64,000 bases of DNA from Thermodesulfobium narugense DSM 14796 (GTDB taxonomy: Bacteria; Thermodesulfobiota; Thermodesulfobiia; Thermodesulfobiales; Thermodesulfobiaceae). A program made the position numbers and the translations under genes. Numbering within the stretch: the stretch's first letter is position 1; every line of letters begins with the position of its first letter. Shown in pieces: positions 19,078 through 28,266 of this stretch. The notes beneath the pieces were generated by a model, which did not search any database, was not told where the DNA came from, and was given only the letters and a program-made list of their open reading frames with translations. The DNA lies in NCBI RefSeq assembly GCF_000212395.1, contig NC_015499.1, positions 895,501 through 959,500 on the forward strand, read 5' to 3'.

Positions 19078-19449
19078 ATGAAAATGTTATTTTATGCCTG
19101 TGAGGATCCATCTGATTTTAGCAAATATTATCGCCTCTTTAAGCATGTTAAGCTTTTAAATGAAAGTGGTAATCAGGCAAAAATTATATTGGAATGTAGA
19201 GCAGTGTTAATACCCTTAGCATTTAGCGATTCGTCAAATCCATTAAATAGTTTATACATGGACATAAGGCGAAATATATTAGGTGTTTGCAAGACATGTG
19301 CTATAAAATTTAACACATTTGAACATTGTAAGTCTGAGGGTTTACCAATTAAAGGTTTATTGGGTTCCCATATTGCTTGTGAATCGTATATAAGAAAGAA
19401 CTCTTATGCAATGTATATGTTTGCTGATAGCGAAAATATTAAAATATAG
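19078..19449 (+). CDS. DsrE-like cytoplasmic protein
   Basis: A 123-residue protein distantly like the DsrE/F fold. It starts with a short beta strand (KMLFYACED), has a middle strand IILECRAVLIPL and ends with ESYIRKNSYAMYMF. The central GVCKTCA resembles GVCKACS in the second small protein at 26827, which points to a shared ancestor and perhaps a redox or persulfide-carrying cysteine pair. ATG 19078 follows GGAGGT by six bases; the frame's earlier TTG is inside that ribosome site. The neighbours give no firm functional clue. Confidence 0.55.
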   Translation: MKMLFYACEDPSDFSKYYRLFKHVKLLNESGNQAKIILECRAVLIPLAFSDSSNPLNSLYMDIRRNILGVCKTCAIKFNTFEHCKSEGLPIKGLLGSHIACESYIRKNSYAMYMFADSENIKI

Positions 19450-19457
19450 TTAGAAAA

Positions 19458-20147
19458 TTATAGCATGTTATCAATTAGTGAAGTAAGATAACTTTGTATT
19501 TTTTTTATATCTTCTACCTCTGGTATTAAGGAGTTTTTATCAATCTTTTCATTAGCTATTTCGTCAGAATATAAATTTGCCCATTTCAATATCATGTTTG
19601 TATCTACTTCTATGTGAAATTGTAAACCTATAGAATTTTTATAAATAAATCCTTGATTTTGATATTTTTCAGAAGAAAAAATATGAAGTGAATCTTTTGG
19701 CAGATCAAAAGTATCTCCATGCCAACAGAAGGCCTTAAATTTCGTAGGGAAGTTATGGATGAATTTATGGTCGTATTGTTTATACATTTCATACCAGCCG
19801 ATTTCTTTACCCTTTTCTCCTTTATAAACTCTTGCTCCTAGAACATGTGCAAGTATTTGTGATCCTAGGCAAATGCCGATAATAGGTAGATCTTTATTTA
19901 AAGCGCTTTCTACGATTTTAAACTCATCCTTTAAAAATGGATATTTGTCATATTCATAAACGCCCATATATCCACCTAAAATAATTAGAAAATTATACTC
20001 ATCTAAATCAATTTTACTGGTATTATTTTTTGTGATATCACAAATATCTATTACATTTGTTCCTATTCCAAAACCTTTTTCGGAAAAAATGTTATATAGA
20101 TAGCCAAGCCCCTCTTCCTTAACGTGTCTAATAGCAAGAATTCTCAT
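19458..20147 (-). CDS. Class I glutamine amidotransferase-like protein
   Basis: A 229-residue stand-alone class I amidotransferase domain. The nucleophile elbow is GICLGSQILA, and the second site LQFHIEVD provides the catalytic His and Glu. Proteins of this size are usually annotated as GMP synthase-like or gamma-glutamyl hydrolase-like amidotransferases with unknown acceptors. I place the start at ATG 20147, preceded by GGAGGT and giving MRILAIRHV; a longer open frame reaching 20390 would overlap the divergent radical SAM gene and has no ribosome site. The gene is divergent from the radical SAM gene. Confidence 0.8.
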   Translation of the reverse strand: MRILAIRHVKEEGLGYLYNIFSEKGFGIGTNVIDICDITKNNTSKIDLDEYNFLIILGGYMGVYEYDKYPFLKDEFKIVESALNKDLPIIGICLGSQILAHVLGARVYKGEKGKEIGWYEMYKQYDHKFIHNFPTKFKAFCWHGDTFDLPKDSLHIFSSEKYQNQGFIYKNSIGLQFHIEVDTNMILKWANLYSDEIANEKIDKNSLIPEVEDIKKIQSYLTSLIDNML

Positions 20148-20279
20148 AATACCTCCAAAATTTACTTTAAAGTTTAAAACTATATTATATTCCATAATGA
20201 AAATTTTAGTATGTTCGTTGTTGAAAAGAATAATTTGATTTAAAATAATATTAAATATTAAAAAATTAAGGGGATAATC

Positions 20280-21311
20280 ATGCAAAATAAAATTTGGGAT
20301 TGGATGCAAGTTGAAGTAACGTCCCTTTGTAATGCAAATTGTAATTATTGTCCTCATACTGTTTATAAAAAAAATTGGGCTAATAGACATCTTGAGATGG
20401 AAATTTTTAAAAAATTAATATCACATTTAGATAAAATAAAACTTATTTATTTTCAGGGATGGGGAGAGCCATTTTTGAATCCAAAATTATTTGATATGAT
20501 TGAGATTGCTAAAAAACTTGGTTGTAGAGTAGGCACTACTTCAAATGCAAATCTTATTGATAAAGAATTATCAGAAAGAATAGTAGTTTCAAGAATAGAC
20601 AATATCTCTTTTTCACTAGCAGGGGTTGACAAAGATAATGACATACATAGAGAAGGAACTTCAATAGAACGAGTTTTAAATGCAATAGATGAAATCAATA
20701 AAGCAAAAAAGAAGTTAAAAATTAATTTGCCAAAGATAAATATTGCGTATTTATTATTTCCATCTGAACTAGGGAAAATTCATAATTTACCAGACTTATT
20801 AAAAGGCAGGGGGATATATCAAATAGTTATTTCTACACTTGACTTTATACCTACATCAAAATTTGAAAATGAATCGTTAAAATTTAATAACTTAAATGAA
20901 TCATACGAATTTCAAAAGAAAATAAAAAAACTAATTGAGCTGGGAAAAGATTATGGTTTAGAAATATATTGTAATGTACCAATATTAACAAACAAATTAA
21001 AAACTTGTAGTGAAAATCCTGAAAGAAGTTTTTTTTTGGGGAGTGATGGATCTGTATCTCCTTGTGTTTTTACAAATTTGCCTTTGATTTTGAATTCAAC
21101 AGATGATAATAAGAATTATAATAAATTAGTTTTTGGTAATATTGAAGAAGATGATTTAATCAAAATTTGGAATTCAAAGGAGTATAAAGACTTTCGAGCT
21201 TCATTTGAAAAAGAATTATGTAATATGCCATGTAAAGATTGCCTAAAAAGATACATTTTTCCAATAGAAACAACTTTTGATTCAACTTTTGTATCCATAC
21301 CGATTAGCTAA
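20280..21311 (+). CDS. Radical SAM/SPASM-like protein
   Basis: A 343-residue radical SAM enzyme. The cluster motif CNANCNYC (C-x3-C-x2-C) lies near residue 17, followed by the S-adenosylmethionine-binding QGWGEPFLNP. The C-terminal part has further cysteines (SPCVF, then LCNMPCKDC), which fits a SPASM/twitch auxiliary cluster. Such proteins often modify peptides or act on metabolites, but no precursor peptide is recognisable nearby. The start at ATG 20280 has AAGGGGAT upstream. It is divergently paired with an amidotransferase. Confidence 0.83.
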   Translation: MQNKIWDWMQVEVTSLCNANCNYCPHTVYKKNWANRHLEMEIFKKLISHLDKIKLIYFQGWGEPFLNPKLFDMIEIAKKLGCRVGTTSNANLIDKELSERIVVSRIDNISFSLAGVDKDNDIHREGTSIERVLNAIDEINKAKKKLKINLPKINIAYLLFPSELGKIHNLPDLLKGRGIYQIVISTLDFIPTSKFENESLKFNNLNESYEFQKKIKKLIELGKDYGLEIYCNVPILTNKLKTCSENPERSFFLGSDGSVSPCVFTNLPLILNSTDDNKNYNKLVFGNIEEDDLIKIWNSKEYKDFRASFEKELCNMPCKDCLKRYIFPIETTFDSTFVSIPIS

Positions 21312-21347
21312 TTAAAGCCATTTATACTAGTATTTAGATTTCTTAAC

Positions 21348-21376
21348 TTAACATAATTCAAATTTTTTGTTAGAAT
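21348..21376 (+). promoter_or_regulatory. Promoter TTAACA-N17-TAGAAT, placed for a leaderless start
   Basis: TTAACA at 21348-21353, a 17-base spacer and TAGAAT at 21371-21376, with TG at 21368-21369 forming an extended -10. The downstream ATG at 21385 is where transcription should begin, so the mRNA would have little or no leader. Confidence 0.55.
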
Positions 21377-21384
21377 TATTTTAT

Positions 21385-22746
21385 ATGGTTGAGAAAAATT
21401 TAGACGAACTAAAACTAAGCAAGCACCACTTAAAAGCGATGTTTGTTTCAGGAATGGGGTTTTTTACTGATGCATATGATCTCTTCATTATTGGTGTAGC
21501 TTTATCTTTAATTGCTCCGGTGTGGGGACTTACAAGTTCAGAAATTGCACTCCTTGGTAGTAGTTCTCTTTTGGCTGCTTTGTTTGGTTCGATTTTTTTT
21601 GGTAGATTTGCAGATAATTTTGGTAGAAAGAAGATTTATGGTTTAGAAGCTCTGATAATGACAATTGGCGCTTTAATGTCAGCATTTTCGCCAAATTTTT
21701 TGTTTCTTCTCTTCTCAAGATTCATTTTGGGTTTAGGCATTGGTGGAGATTATCCTGTTAGTGCTGTTATTATGAGTGAATATTCAAATAGATCTGATCG
21801 AGGGAAATTGGTTGGGTTAGTTTTTTCTATGCAAGCACTTGGTCTTATAATTGGTCCTCTTGTTGCCTTAAGCTTATTATTGTTACACATTCCACTTGAC
21901 TTTGCATGGCGTTTAATGCTTGGGTTAGGAGCGCTTCCTTCACTTATGGTTATTTATTTAAGGAGAAAATTACCAGAATCTCCTCGCTATCTTTCACAAA
22001 TAGTTGGCGATAAAAAAGCAGCTTTAACTGCTTTTGTAAATTTTACTGGTAATGGTAATAAGAGCTATGAACCGATACATTTAAATCCGAAAATTAATCA
22101 TAGGTTAAAAGATTTTTTTTCAAACAAACAACATACTTTGACTTTATTTGGGACAGCTGGTAGCTGGTTTTTGCTTGATTGGGCTTATTATGGTAACACA
22201 ATTTCTACTCCAATTGTAATGAATGCAATTTGTGATAGTTCTTCTTTAGAACTGAAGATGATTTATTCTCTTGTAATATTTGTTGTTTTCGCTTTACCAG
22301 GATATATTTTATCAATAATATTTATGGATATAATTGGAAGAAAATATATTCAGCTTATGGGTTTTGGCATTATGGCATTTTCATTTTTATTATTAGGATT
22401 AATACCTGATATAGAAAGTAATGTTACAGGATTTCTTATACTTTATGGGCTTAGCTATCTTTTTACTGAGTTTGGACCTAATACTACCACTTTTGTCCTT
22501 CCCTCAGAGCTTTTCCCAACCGAATATAGGACAACAGGTCATGGCTTGTCTGCAGGAATTGGGAAACTTGGAGCCTTTTTTGGAGTGTTATTTTTCCCTA
22601 TTACCGAGTCTTTTTTGGGACTAAATATGACATTTGTTATTGTTTCGATTATATGTTTTATGGGAATTATAACCACGTCTGTTCTGACTGAACCAAAGGG
22701 AAAGAGCCTCGAAGACTGTTCGTATTCTAAAATAGTAGGCAAATAA
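21385..22746 (+). CDS. MFS transporter, phosphate:H+ symporter-like
   Basis: A 453-residue major facilitator protein with 12 hydrophobic segments. The first helix reads GMGFFTDAYDLFIIG, typical of the phosphate:proton symporter branch, and GRFADNFGRKKIYG is the MFS loop 2-3 motif. The mid-protein signature RFILGLGIGGDYPVSAVIMSEY and the motif PESPRYL fit sugar-porter-like families. The substrate is therefore probable phosphate or another anion, without certainty. No Shine-Dalgarno is visible before ATG 21385, but a good promoter ends eight bases upstream (leaderless start). Confidence 0.8.
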   Translation: MVEKNLDELKLSKHHLKAMFVSGMGFFTDAYDLFIIGVALSLIAPVWGLTSSEIALLGSSSLLAALFGSIFFGRFADNFGRKKIYGLEALIMTIGALMSAFSPNFLFLLFSRFILGLGIGGDYPVSAVIMSEYSNRSDRGKLVGLVFSMQALGLIIGPLVALSLLLLHIPLDFAWRLMLGLGALPSLMVIYLRRKLPESPRYLSQIVGDKKAALTAFVNFTGNGNKSYEPIHLNPKINHRLKDFFSNKQHTLTLFGTAGSWFLLDWAYYGNTISTPIVMNAICDSSSLELKMIYSLVIFVVFALPGYILSIIFMDIIGRKYIQLMGFGIMAFSFLLLGLIPDIESNVTGFLILYGLSYLFTEFGPNTTTFVLPSELFPTEYRTTGHGLSAGIGKLGAFFGVLFFPITESFLGLNMTFVIVSIICFMGIITTSVLTEPKGKSLEDCSYSKIVGK

Positions 22747-22832
22747 AATATTTTTTTTATTCTTCATTAACATACTTTTAACAGTATTTTAATAAAATAA
22801 AACAATAAAATTTATAAATATAGGTGAGGTTA

Positions 22833-23240
22833 ATGAGGAAAAAGGTTTTATTTTTATGCACACACAATAGCGCTCGCTCACAAATGGCACAAGGTTTGAT
22901 GAATGTCATGTTGTCAGAAAACTATGAGGCCTTTAGTGCAGGAACTTTTGCGACTTCCATCAATCCATATGCAATTAAAGTCATGAATGAGATTGGAATT
23001 GATATTTCTAATCAATATTCAAAAAATTTTGATATGTATTTAAATGATGAATTTGACTATATCGTGACCGTTTGTGATAACGCGAAGGAGGGCTGCCCTT
23101 ACTTTGCAGGAGGAAAAAAGCAGTTACATAAAGGTTTTGAAGATCCTGCATCATTTTCTGGTACATATGAAGAAAAACTAGTTAAGTTTAGAGAAGTTAG
23201 AGATAAAATTAAAGAATGGATTTTAGAGTATTTTAAATAA
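22833..23240 (+). CDS. arsC: Arsenate reductase, low-molecular-weight phosphatase type
   Basis: A 135-residue enzyme reducing arsenate to arsenite, thioredoxin-coupled type. The phosphatase loop CTHNSARS (C-x5-R-S) is at the N-terminus, and VCDNAKEGCP provides the further redox cysteines. SAGTF and the FEDPASF stretch near the C-terminus also match the family. ATG 22833 is preceded by GGTGAGG. The thioredoxin reductase at the window start would supply the reducing chain. No arsenite pump lies adjacent. Confidence 0.9.
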   Translation: MRKKVLFLCTHNSARSQMAQGLMNVMLSENYEAFSAGTFATSINPYAIKVMNEIGIDISNQYSKNFDMYLNDEFDYIVTVCDNAKEGCPYFAGGKKQLHKGFEDPASFSGTYEEKLVKFREVRDKIKEWILEYFK

Positions 23241-23248
23241 CAATTTAT

Positions 23249-23590
23249 TTAAAAGTGGAAAACTCTTAATAAATTTAATTGAACTAAAAGCATAAATATA
23301 AAAGTACTTAAAAATATGCTAACAAAAAAATTCCTAAACTTTAAGTGAAGAAAGATTACAAATAAAATTGCAATGAATTCATTTAACCCAAATGGCGGTT
23401 TAGAAAAAGAAATATCCTTTAGACAATAAATTACTAAAATGGTTATAATACTAAAAGGTGCATACTTTCCAATGAAAACGATCATTTCAGATGGTTTTTT
23501 TGTTCTAAAAAATATAAAAGGGAAAGCTCTTGCAAGAAATGTAATTAAGGCCATTATTATTATAGATATTATGATATTAATTATGTTCAT
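23249..23590 (-). CDS. azlD: AzlD-family branched-chain amino acid exporter subunit
   Basis: A 113-residue, three-to-four-helix membrane protein of the AzlD/LivH-like family, the small partner of AzlC. LARAFPFIFF followed by a charged loop and another helix is the usual AzlD pattern. The start overlaps the azlC 3' end by 14 bases, so the two are coupled. The pair exports branched-chain or other hydrophobic amino acids in well-studied homologues. Confidence 0.83.
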   Translation of the reverse strand: MNIINIIISIIIMALITFLARAFPFIFFRTKKPSEMIVFIGKYAPFSIITILVIYCLKDISFSKPPFGLNEFIAILFVIFLHLKFRNFFVSIFLSTFIFMLLVQLNLLRVFHF

Positions 23591-24287
23591 TTTGTATTAC
23601 TCTCTTCTTAAAAATCATTAAAAACAAAATAGACATTATAATTGATGGTAAAAGCATATTTTCCTTGCCTATAAGTGCAATTGATCCTATGGCACAAGTA
23701 GCACCAATCCATAATGGCAAACGTGTTTTGTAAGATCTAATTTGTTCGATAAGAATTACTAAAAAAAGTGCTGTTAAAGTAAAATCTAAACCCTTTGTGT
23801 TAAATTTTATGGTATTACCTAAAATAGCACCTAGAATGGTTCCAAATACCCAATAAAAATGGTTTAATGAGCTTATGTATATATAAAATTTAGATTTATT
23901 TACTTTATTGATTTCTTTTAAAGTTGTTAATAGTGCATAGGTTTCGTCAGTAAGAGTGAATATCATATAAGGCTTAAATTTTCCTGTAAGATTAAATTTT
24001 TCTAGCAATGAAAGACCATATAACATATGTCTACAGTTTATTAGTATGGTAACAATTGCAATAGTAATAAGATTTGTATTTGACAAAAAAAATTGTATAG
24101 CTATAAATTGCATTGAACCAGCATAAACAAAAAAGCTCATAATAGGTGCAAATATCCAAGGGATGCCCTTGCTAGTTAATAACAACCCAAATGCTATTCC
24201 TCCTGAAACATAACCAAACATTATGGGCATTGTTGTTAAGGCGGCATGAAAGAAAGTAGTGTCTAAAATATTCTTTTTAATTTTCAT
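23577..24287 (-). CDS. azlC: AzlC-family amino acid exporter, large subunit
   Basis: A 236-residue membrane protein with the AzlC hallmark N-terminal segment (PIMFGYVSGGIAFGLLLTSKG) and the signature NCRHMLYGLSL. About seven hydrophobic segments are visible. AAGGAG precedes ATG 24287. It is divergent from a cupin/HTH regulator, a common arrangement in which the regulator controls azlCD, and the intergenic region carries an inverted repeat. Confidence 0.88.
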   Translation of the reverse strand: MKIKKNILDTTFFHAALTTMPIMFGYVSGGIAFGLLLTSKGIPWIFAPIMSFFVYAGSMQFIAIQFFLSNTNLITIAIVTILINCRHMLYGLSLLEKFNLTGKFKPYMIFTLTDETYALLTTLKEINKVNKSKFYIYISSLNHFYWVFGTILGAILGNTIKFNTKGLDFTLTALFLVILIEQIRSYKTRLPLWIGATCAIGSIALIGKENMLLPSIIMSILFLMIFKKRVIQNEHN

Positions 24288-24386
24288 CTTTTCTCCTTAA
24301 ATAATAATTTATAAAAAAATGGTCTAAAATAGTAGTAATAGTTATTTTAAAGTGTGTATATTATATTATATATTTGTGCATTATAT

Positions 24387-24417
24387 TGTTATAATATAGC
24401 ATTTCGTTTTGAAATGC
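24387..24417 (+). promoter_or_regulatory. Extended -10 promoter with inverted-repeat operator candidate
   Basis: TGTTATAAT (24387-24395) is an extended -10 reading toward the regulator. Directly after it, GCATTTC (24399-24405), five bases and GAAATGC (24411-24417) form a perfect 7-base dyad where transcription should start. The placement fits autorepression by the regulator, with possible control of the divergent azlCD. Confidence 0.45.
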
Positions 24418-24436
24418 AATATTTTAGGAGGTTTTA

Positions 24437-24991
24437 TTGAACAATTTGAATTTTATAATAGCTAATAATTTAAAAAAAATAAGAGAGGAAAGAAAACTTA
24501 GTCTTGATAAACTTTCAGAGATTACAGGAGTAAGTAAATCAATGCTTGGTCAAATTGAGAGGGGGGAATCTAATCCGACAGTAACAACTTTAAAAAAAAT
24601 AACTACAGGACTAAAGATTTCTTTTACTGCTCTTTTAGAAAGTCCTAAACCAAATGTTGATATTGTAAAATTCAATAATATAACACCAATAGTAGAAGAT
24701 GATGGAAAATATAGAGTTTATCCCGTTTTTACTTTTGATGGAAATGGACGTTTTGAAATTTATATAGTTGAATTTGATAAAGGTAGCAAATTGAAAGCTG
24801 TAGCGCATCCAGATAGAACGCAAGAATTTATTACAGTTTTTGAGGGAGAACTAAAAGTTTCTTTGGAAAGTGAAGAATTAATTGTTAGTAAAGGTGATTC
24901 AATAAGATTTTCTGCTGATAAACCACATATTTACTTTAATATCCACTCTTCAATTACAAGAGTAAGCATGATTCTTTATTATCCAATTTAA
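24437..24991 (+). CDS. XRE-family HTH/cupin transcriptional regulator
   Basis: A 184-residue protein with an N-terminal XRE helix-turn-helix (LSEITGVSKSMLGQIERGESNPTV, residues about 22-48) and a C-terminal cupin small-molecule domain (EFITVFEGELKVSLESEELIVSKGDSIRFSADKPH). TTG 24437 follows AGGAGG by five bases. It lies divergent from azlCD, which it probably represses in response to an amino acid bound in the cupin (inference). Confidence 0.88.
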   Translation: MNNLNFIIANNLKKIREERKLSLDKLSEITGVSKSMLGQIERGESNPTVTTLKKITTGLKISFTALLESPKPNVDIVKFNNITPIVEDDGKYRVYPVFTFDGNGRFEIYIVEFDKGSKLKAVAHPDRTQEFITVFEGELKVSLESEELIVSKGDSIRFSADKPHIYFNIHSSITRVSMILYYPI

Positions 24992-25045
24992 TAATGATGT
25001 TTAATTATCTTAAGTTTTATTAGTTTTATAAAATTGGAGGAAAAA

Positions 25046-26773
25046 GTGCAAAATTTTAATAAATCTAACTCATTGATTAATGAGAGCTCGCCCTACTTGC
25101 TTCAGCATTCTTATAATTTAGTTAATTGGTATCCCTGGAGCAACGAAGCTTTAAAAAAAGCAAAGGATGAGGATAAGCCTATTTTTCTAAGTATTGGTTA
25201 TAGTAGTTGTCACTGGTGTCATGTAATGGAAAAGGAATCTTTCAATAACGAAGAAGTTGCCAAAATCTTAAACGAAAAATTTGTTTCAATTAAAGTTGAC
25301 AGAGAAGAGCATCCAGAAATTGACAAATTTTATCAAAACGTCCACGTAGTGTTCAACAATCGCACTGGCGGTTGGCCTCTTAGCATATTTATGACTCATG
25401 ATCTAAAACCATTTTTTGCTGCTACCTATATTCCAGTAGAAAAGAAATCAAGCGGGTATGCGTTTCCTGACATCTTAAACGCAATATCATCTCAATATCT
25501 TAACAATAAGTCAATGCTAATTAAATTCGGAGATGATATCCTAAAATACGTTGATTCATTGAGCAAAGTTGAAGCGGCAGTTGAAATAGGAGACAATATA
25601 TCTGATCTATTCATAAAAAAAGTAGAGGACAATTACGATGCTGTCCACGGTGGGTTTTCAGGAGCGCCAAAATTTCCTCAAGTCTCACTTTTAGACACCC
25701 TACTCTATATTTACAATAGGAAAAAGGAGAACAAACCTTTAGAAATGGTTGAGAATACTTTAAAGAATATGTCATTAGGTGGGTTATATGATCTTGTAGA
25801 TGGTGGTTTTTGCAGATATAGCACAGATGATATCTGGCTCGTACCACACTTTGAAAAGATGAGTTATGATAATGCGCTTTTGTCACAAGTTTATTTGGAC
25901 ACATATCAGGTTACCAAAAATAAGTTGTATCTGGATATTGCCATAGAAACAATTGAATTTATGTTGGAAAAAATGCAAAAGAATGGGTTATTTTATTCAT
26001 CAAGCGATGCTGATACCGAAGGAGAAGAGGGCAAATACTATACATACGAATACGATGAAATTTCAAAAATCCTAGAAAAATATAGCATTGATCCTAAAAC
26101 ATTGTCTGTAACAAAAGATGGTAACTTCGAAGGAAAAATTATATTAAGGCTCTCAAAGGATTCTGATAGAAGCAAATTAGCAAATTTGTTTAATGAGTTA
26201 AAAAATCTTAGAAAAGAAAGAAAATATCCTTTTATAGACGAGAAGATAATTACATCAATAAATTCAATGATGATAAAGAGTTTATTTAAAACAGCAAAAG
26301 TTAATGAAAAATACTCTATATTAGCTAAAGAATGCCTAAAAGCCTTACTTAACTTTCTGTATAAGGATGACACTCTATATCACTGTGGAGTGCGTGGCAA
26401 AAAAGTAAAGATAAAGGCATTTTTAGAGGACTACGCTTATCTTGTCGATGCTCTTATAGAAGGATATTACTTTACCCAAGAAGAAGAATATCTAAAATTG
26501 GCAATAAAATTTACAAAGGATGCGAATAACTTTTTTGATGAAATCTGGTATTTTAGTTTGGATGAGTTTAAGACTACTGCAGATGTTTTTGATGAATCTT
26601 ATCCATCGAGCGCTTCCTTGATGATTATGAACAATCTTAGACTAAATAGCTACGTTTCAGGAGAATTTTCTGACATAATAAAAAAGAGCATAAGTAGTTA
26701 CTCTGGAAAGATAGCAAAATATTCTCAATATACGGCTCTTGCAGTAAAGTGTTTTCTGGAATGGAAATTATAA
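25046..26773 (+). CDS. Thioredoxin-domain protein of the YyaL/DUF255 (spermatogenesis-associated 20) family
   Basis: A 575-residue protein. The N-terminal domain carries the family's conserved [15 protein letters not shown], followed by [14 protein letters not shown] with a CxxC in thioredoxin-like position, and [11 protein letters not shown]. The remainder is the helical (alpha/alpha)6-barrel-like part, with [13 protein letters not shown] and [11 protein letters not shown] typical of YyaL. It is somewhat shorter than the usual 670-690 residues, and I see no break that would explain it. GTG 25046 follows GGAGG by five bases; the earlier in-frame TTG is inside that ribosome site. The activity of the family is not settled. 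Confidence 0.87.
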   Translation: MQNFNKSNSLINESSPYLLQHSYNLVNWYPWSNEALKKAKDEDKPIFLSIGYSSCHWCHVMEKESFNNEEVAKILNEKFVSIKVDREEHPEIDKFYQNVHVVFNNRTGGWPLSIFMTHDLKPFFAATYIPVEKKSSGYAFPDILNAISSQYLNNKSMLIKFGDDILKYVDSLSKVEAAVEIGDNISDLFIKKVEDNYDAVHGGFSGAPKFPQVSLLDTLLYIYNRKKENKPLEMVENTLKNMSLGGLYDLVDGGFCRYSTDDIWLVPHFEKMSYDNALLSQVYLDTYQVTKNKLYLDIAIETIEFMLEKMQKNGLFYSSSDADTEGEEGKYYTYEYDEISKILEKYSIDPKTLSVTKDGNFEGKIILRLSKDSDRSKLANLFNELKNLRKERKYPFIDEKIITSINSMMIKSLFKTAKVNEKYSILAKECLKALLNFLYKDDTLYHCGVRGKKVKIKAFLEDYAYLVDALIEGYYFTQEEEYLKLAIKFTKDANNFFDEIWYFSLDEFKTTADVFDESYPSSASLMIMNNLRLNSYVSGEFSDIIKKSISSYSGKIAKYSQYTALAVKCFLEWKL

Positions 26774-26826
26774 GGCAATAATCAAATTTTTAAGTTTTTT
26801 AAGATAATTTTTTATAGGAGGATATA

Positions 26827-27174
26827 ATGAAAAAAGTTGTTATTTTTGCTTTTAGAGGGGATTCTATGTGTTTTATTCATGTTTTGCTTTATGGTATTGA
26901 GCTTAGTCAGAATGGAATAGATACTAGAATAGTGTTAGAGGGTGAATCTACAAAATTGATTCCAGAACTTTATAACGAAAATGGTCCTCTTTTTAATCTT
27001 GCTCAAAAAGCGTTAAAGCTAAATCTATTTGAAGGTGTGTGCAAAGCTTGTTCAACTATGATGGGTACTATAGAAGATGCTAAAAAGAGGAGTTTTAATA
27101 TATTATCTGACATGTCTGGCCATGCTGGAATGGCAAGATTTATCAATGAAGGATTCGAGGTCATAACCTTTTAA
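26827..27174 (+). CDS. DsrE-family protein
   Basis: A 115-residue cytoplasmic protein of the DsrE/F-like fold: strand KKVVIFAFRG, then a helix-rich middle, FEGVCKACS, and the terminal DMSGHAGMARFINEGFEVITF. Widespread relatives keep the C-x2-C and the DMSGH motif. They are thought to take part in sulfur trafficking or to be redox carriers, without proof for this branch. AGGAGG precedes ATG 26827. It sits directly after the YyaL-family gene. Confidence 0.72.
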   Translation: MKKVVIFAFRGDSMCFIHVLLYGIELSQNGIDTRIVLEGESTKLIPELYNENGPLFNLAQKALKLNLFEGVCKACSTMMGTIEDAKKRSFNILSDMSGHAGMARFINEGFEVITF

Positions 27175-27201
27175 AAGAAAAACATAATTTTAATATTTTT
27201 T

Positions 27202-28086
27202 TTAGGTAGAATCGTGTGATCTAATTAGTCTTATGAAATTTTTTACAACGCTTGATAAATAGATATTTTTAAGCCATATTACAACTGTTTTTGTTTCTAA
27301 CATTTTGCTATTTATTTCACTCATTTTCATATCTTTAGGTTTAAAAATATTAGCTGGAGGTTTTGGTACCATAGCAATTCCTATTCCTAGCTCTGCCCAT
27401 GCTATAATTGAACGAACATCTTCTCCTTTACATAAAATATTTGGAATTATATTATGCTTACTAAATGCATTCATTATAATTTCCTCATATCTGCGATGAA
27501 TAATTAAAGGAATATCCTTTAAGTCAGCTAAACCAACCTTTTCATTTCGAAATTGCCAGTTGTCAGTGTATATAACTACCATAGGATCATTAGGTTTATT
27601 TGAAGCTTGAACAATATATTCATAATTACTTAGATTAAAAGGGGTTCTAACAATTCCTATATTTACAACACCTTTGCTTACAAGATCCAAAATCTTAATT
27701 GTGTTTCCTTCAAAAACCTGAAATGTAACATCAGGATACCTTTCGTGGAATTCTTTTATATATTTTGGCAATATTGAAACTCCACTCGATGAGACTGTAC
27801 CAATTGTAACAGTTCCATGATGACCTCTACTTAAATCAGATAACTCCTTTTTTGTGGAATCAACCAAATTTAAAATTTGTTCACCTCTAGCTGTAAATAC
27901 TTGTCCCGCTTCAGTAAGTTCAATACCTTTAGCTTTACGGATTAAAAGTTCTACCCCCAATTCTTTTTCAAGCAATTTTATCTGCTGGCTTAACGGTGGC
28001 TGTGCTATATTAAGTTTACTTGCAGCTTTTGTGAACTGTCCTTCTTGAACTATGGCAAGAAAATATCGAATTTGTCTAATATCCAT
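27202..28086 (-). CDS. LysR-family transcriptional regulator
   Basis: A 294-residue LysR protein. The N-terminal winged helix is IRYFLAIVQEGQFTKAASKLNIAQPPLSQQIKLLEKELG, followed by the linker helix and the periplasmic-binding-protein-like effector domain. GGGAGAT precedes ATG 28086. It is divergent from an MFS transporter gene, which is the usual target arrangement, and the 180-base intergenic region contains a promoter and a strong hairpin (28181-28224). Confidence 0.9.
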   Translation of the reverse strand: MDIRQIRYFLAIVQEGQFTKAASKLNIAQPPLSQQIKLLEKELGVELLIRKAKGIELTEAGQVFTARGEQILNLVDSTKKELSDLSRGHHGTVTIGTVSSSGVSILPKYIKEFHERYPDVTFQVFEGNTIKILDLVSKGVVNIGIVRTPFNLSNYEYIVQASNKPNDPMVVIYTDNWQFRNEKVGLADLKDIPLIIHRRYEEIIMNAFSKHNIIPNILCKGEDVRSIIAWAELGIGIAMVPKPPANIFKPKDMKMSEINSKMLETKTVVIWLKNIYLSSVVKNFIRLIRSHDST

Positions 28087-28171
28087 TGAAAATATCTCCC
28101 TAATAAGAAGTTATCATATCTAATTCATATAATTCAATATAAATTAGATATTTTAAATATAATTGTTTTTT

Positions 28172-28224
28172 TGTTATAGTATATTCGCTTGAGGCTGTCA
28201 AGGCTCTCAAGCGAATATTTTTTT
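28172..28224 (+). terminator. Extended -10 promoter followed at once by a terminator-like hairpin
   Basis: TGTTATAGT at 28172-28180 is an extended -10. The 13-base arms 28181-28193 (ATATTCGCTTGAG) and 28206-28218 (CTCAAGCGAATAT) pair perfectly around a 12-base loop and are followed by a run of seven T. It looks like an intrinsic terminator placed upstream of the MFS gene's ribosome site (28251). It could act as an attenuator, mark a short RNA, or be the LysR operator because of its dyad symmetry. Confidence 0.5.
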
Positions 28225-28266
28225 AATGTTAGATATTTTTGATTACAAAAAAGGAGATGTTTTAAA

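Noticed and set aside
20148-20390. N-terminal extension of the class I amidotransferase
   Set aside because: It would overlap the divergent radical SAM start, lacks a ribosome site, and homologue-like sequence begins at MRILAIRHV.
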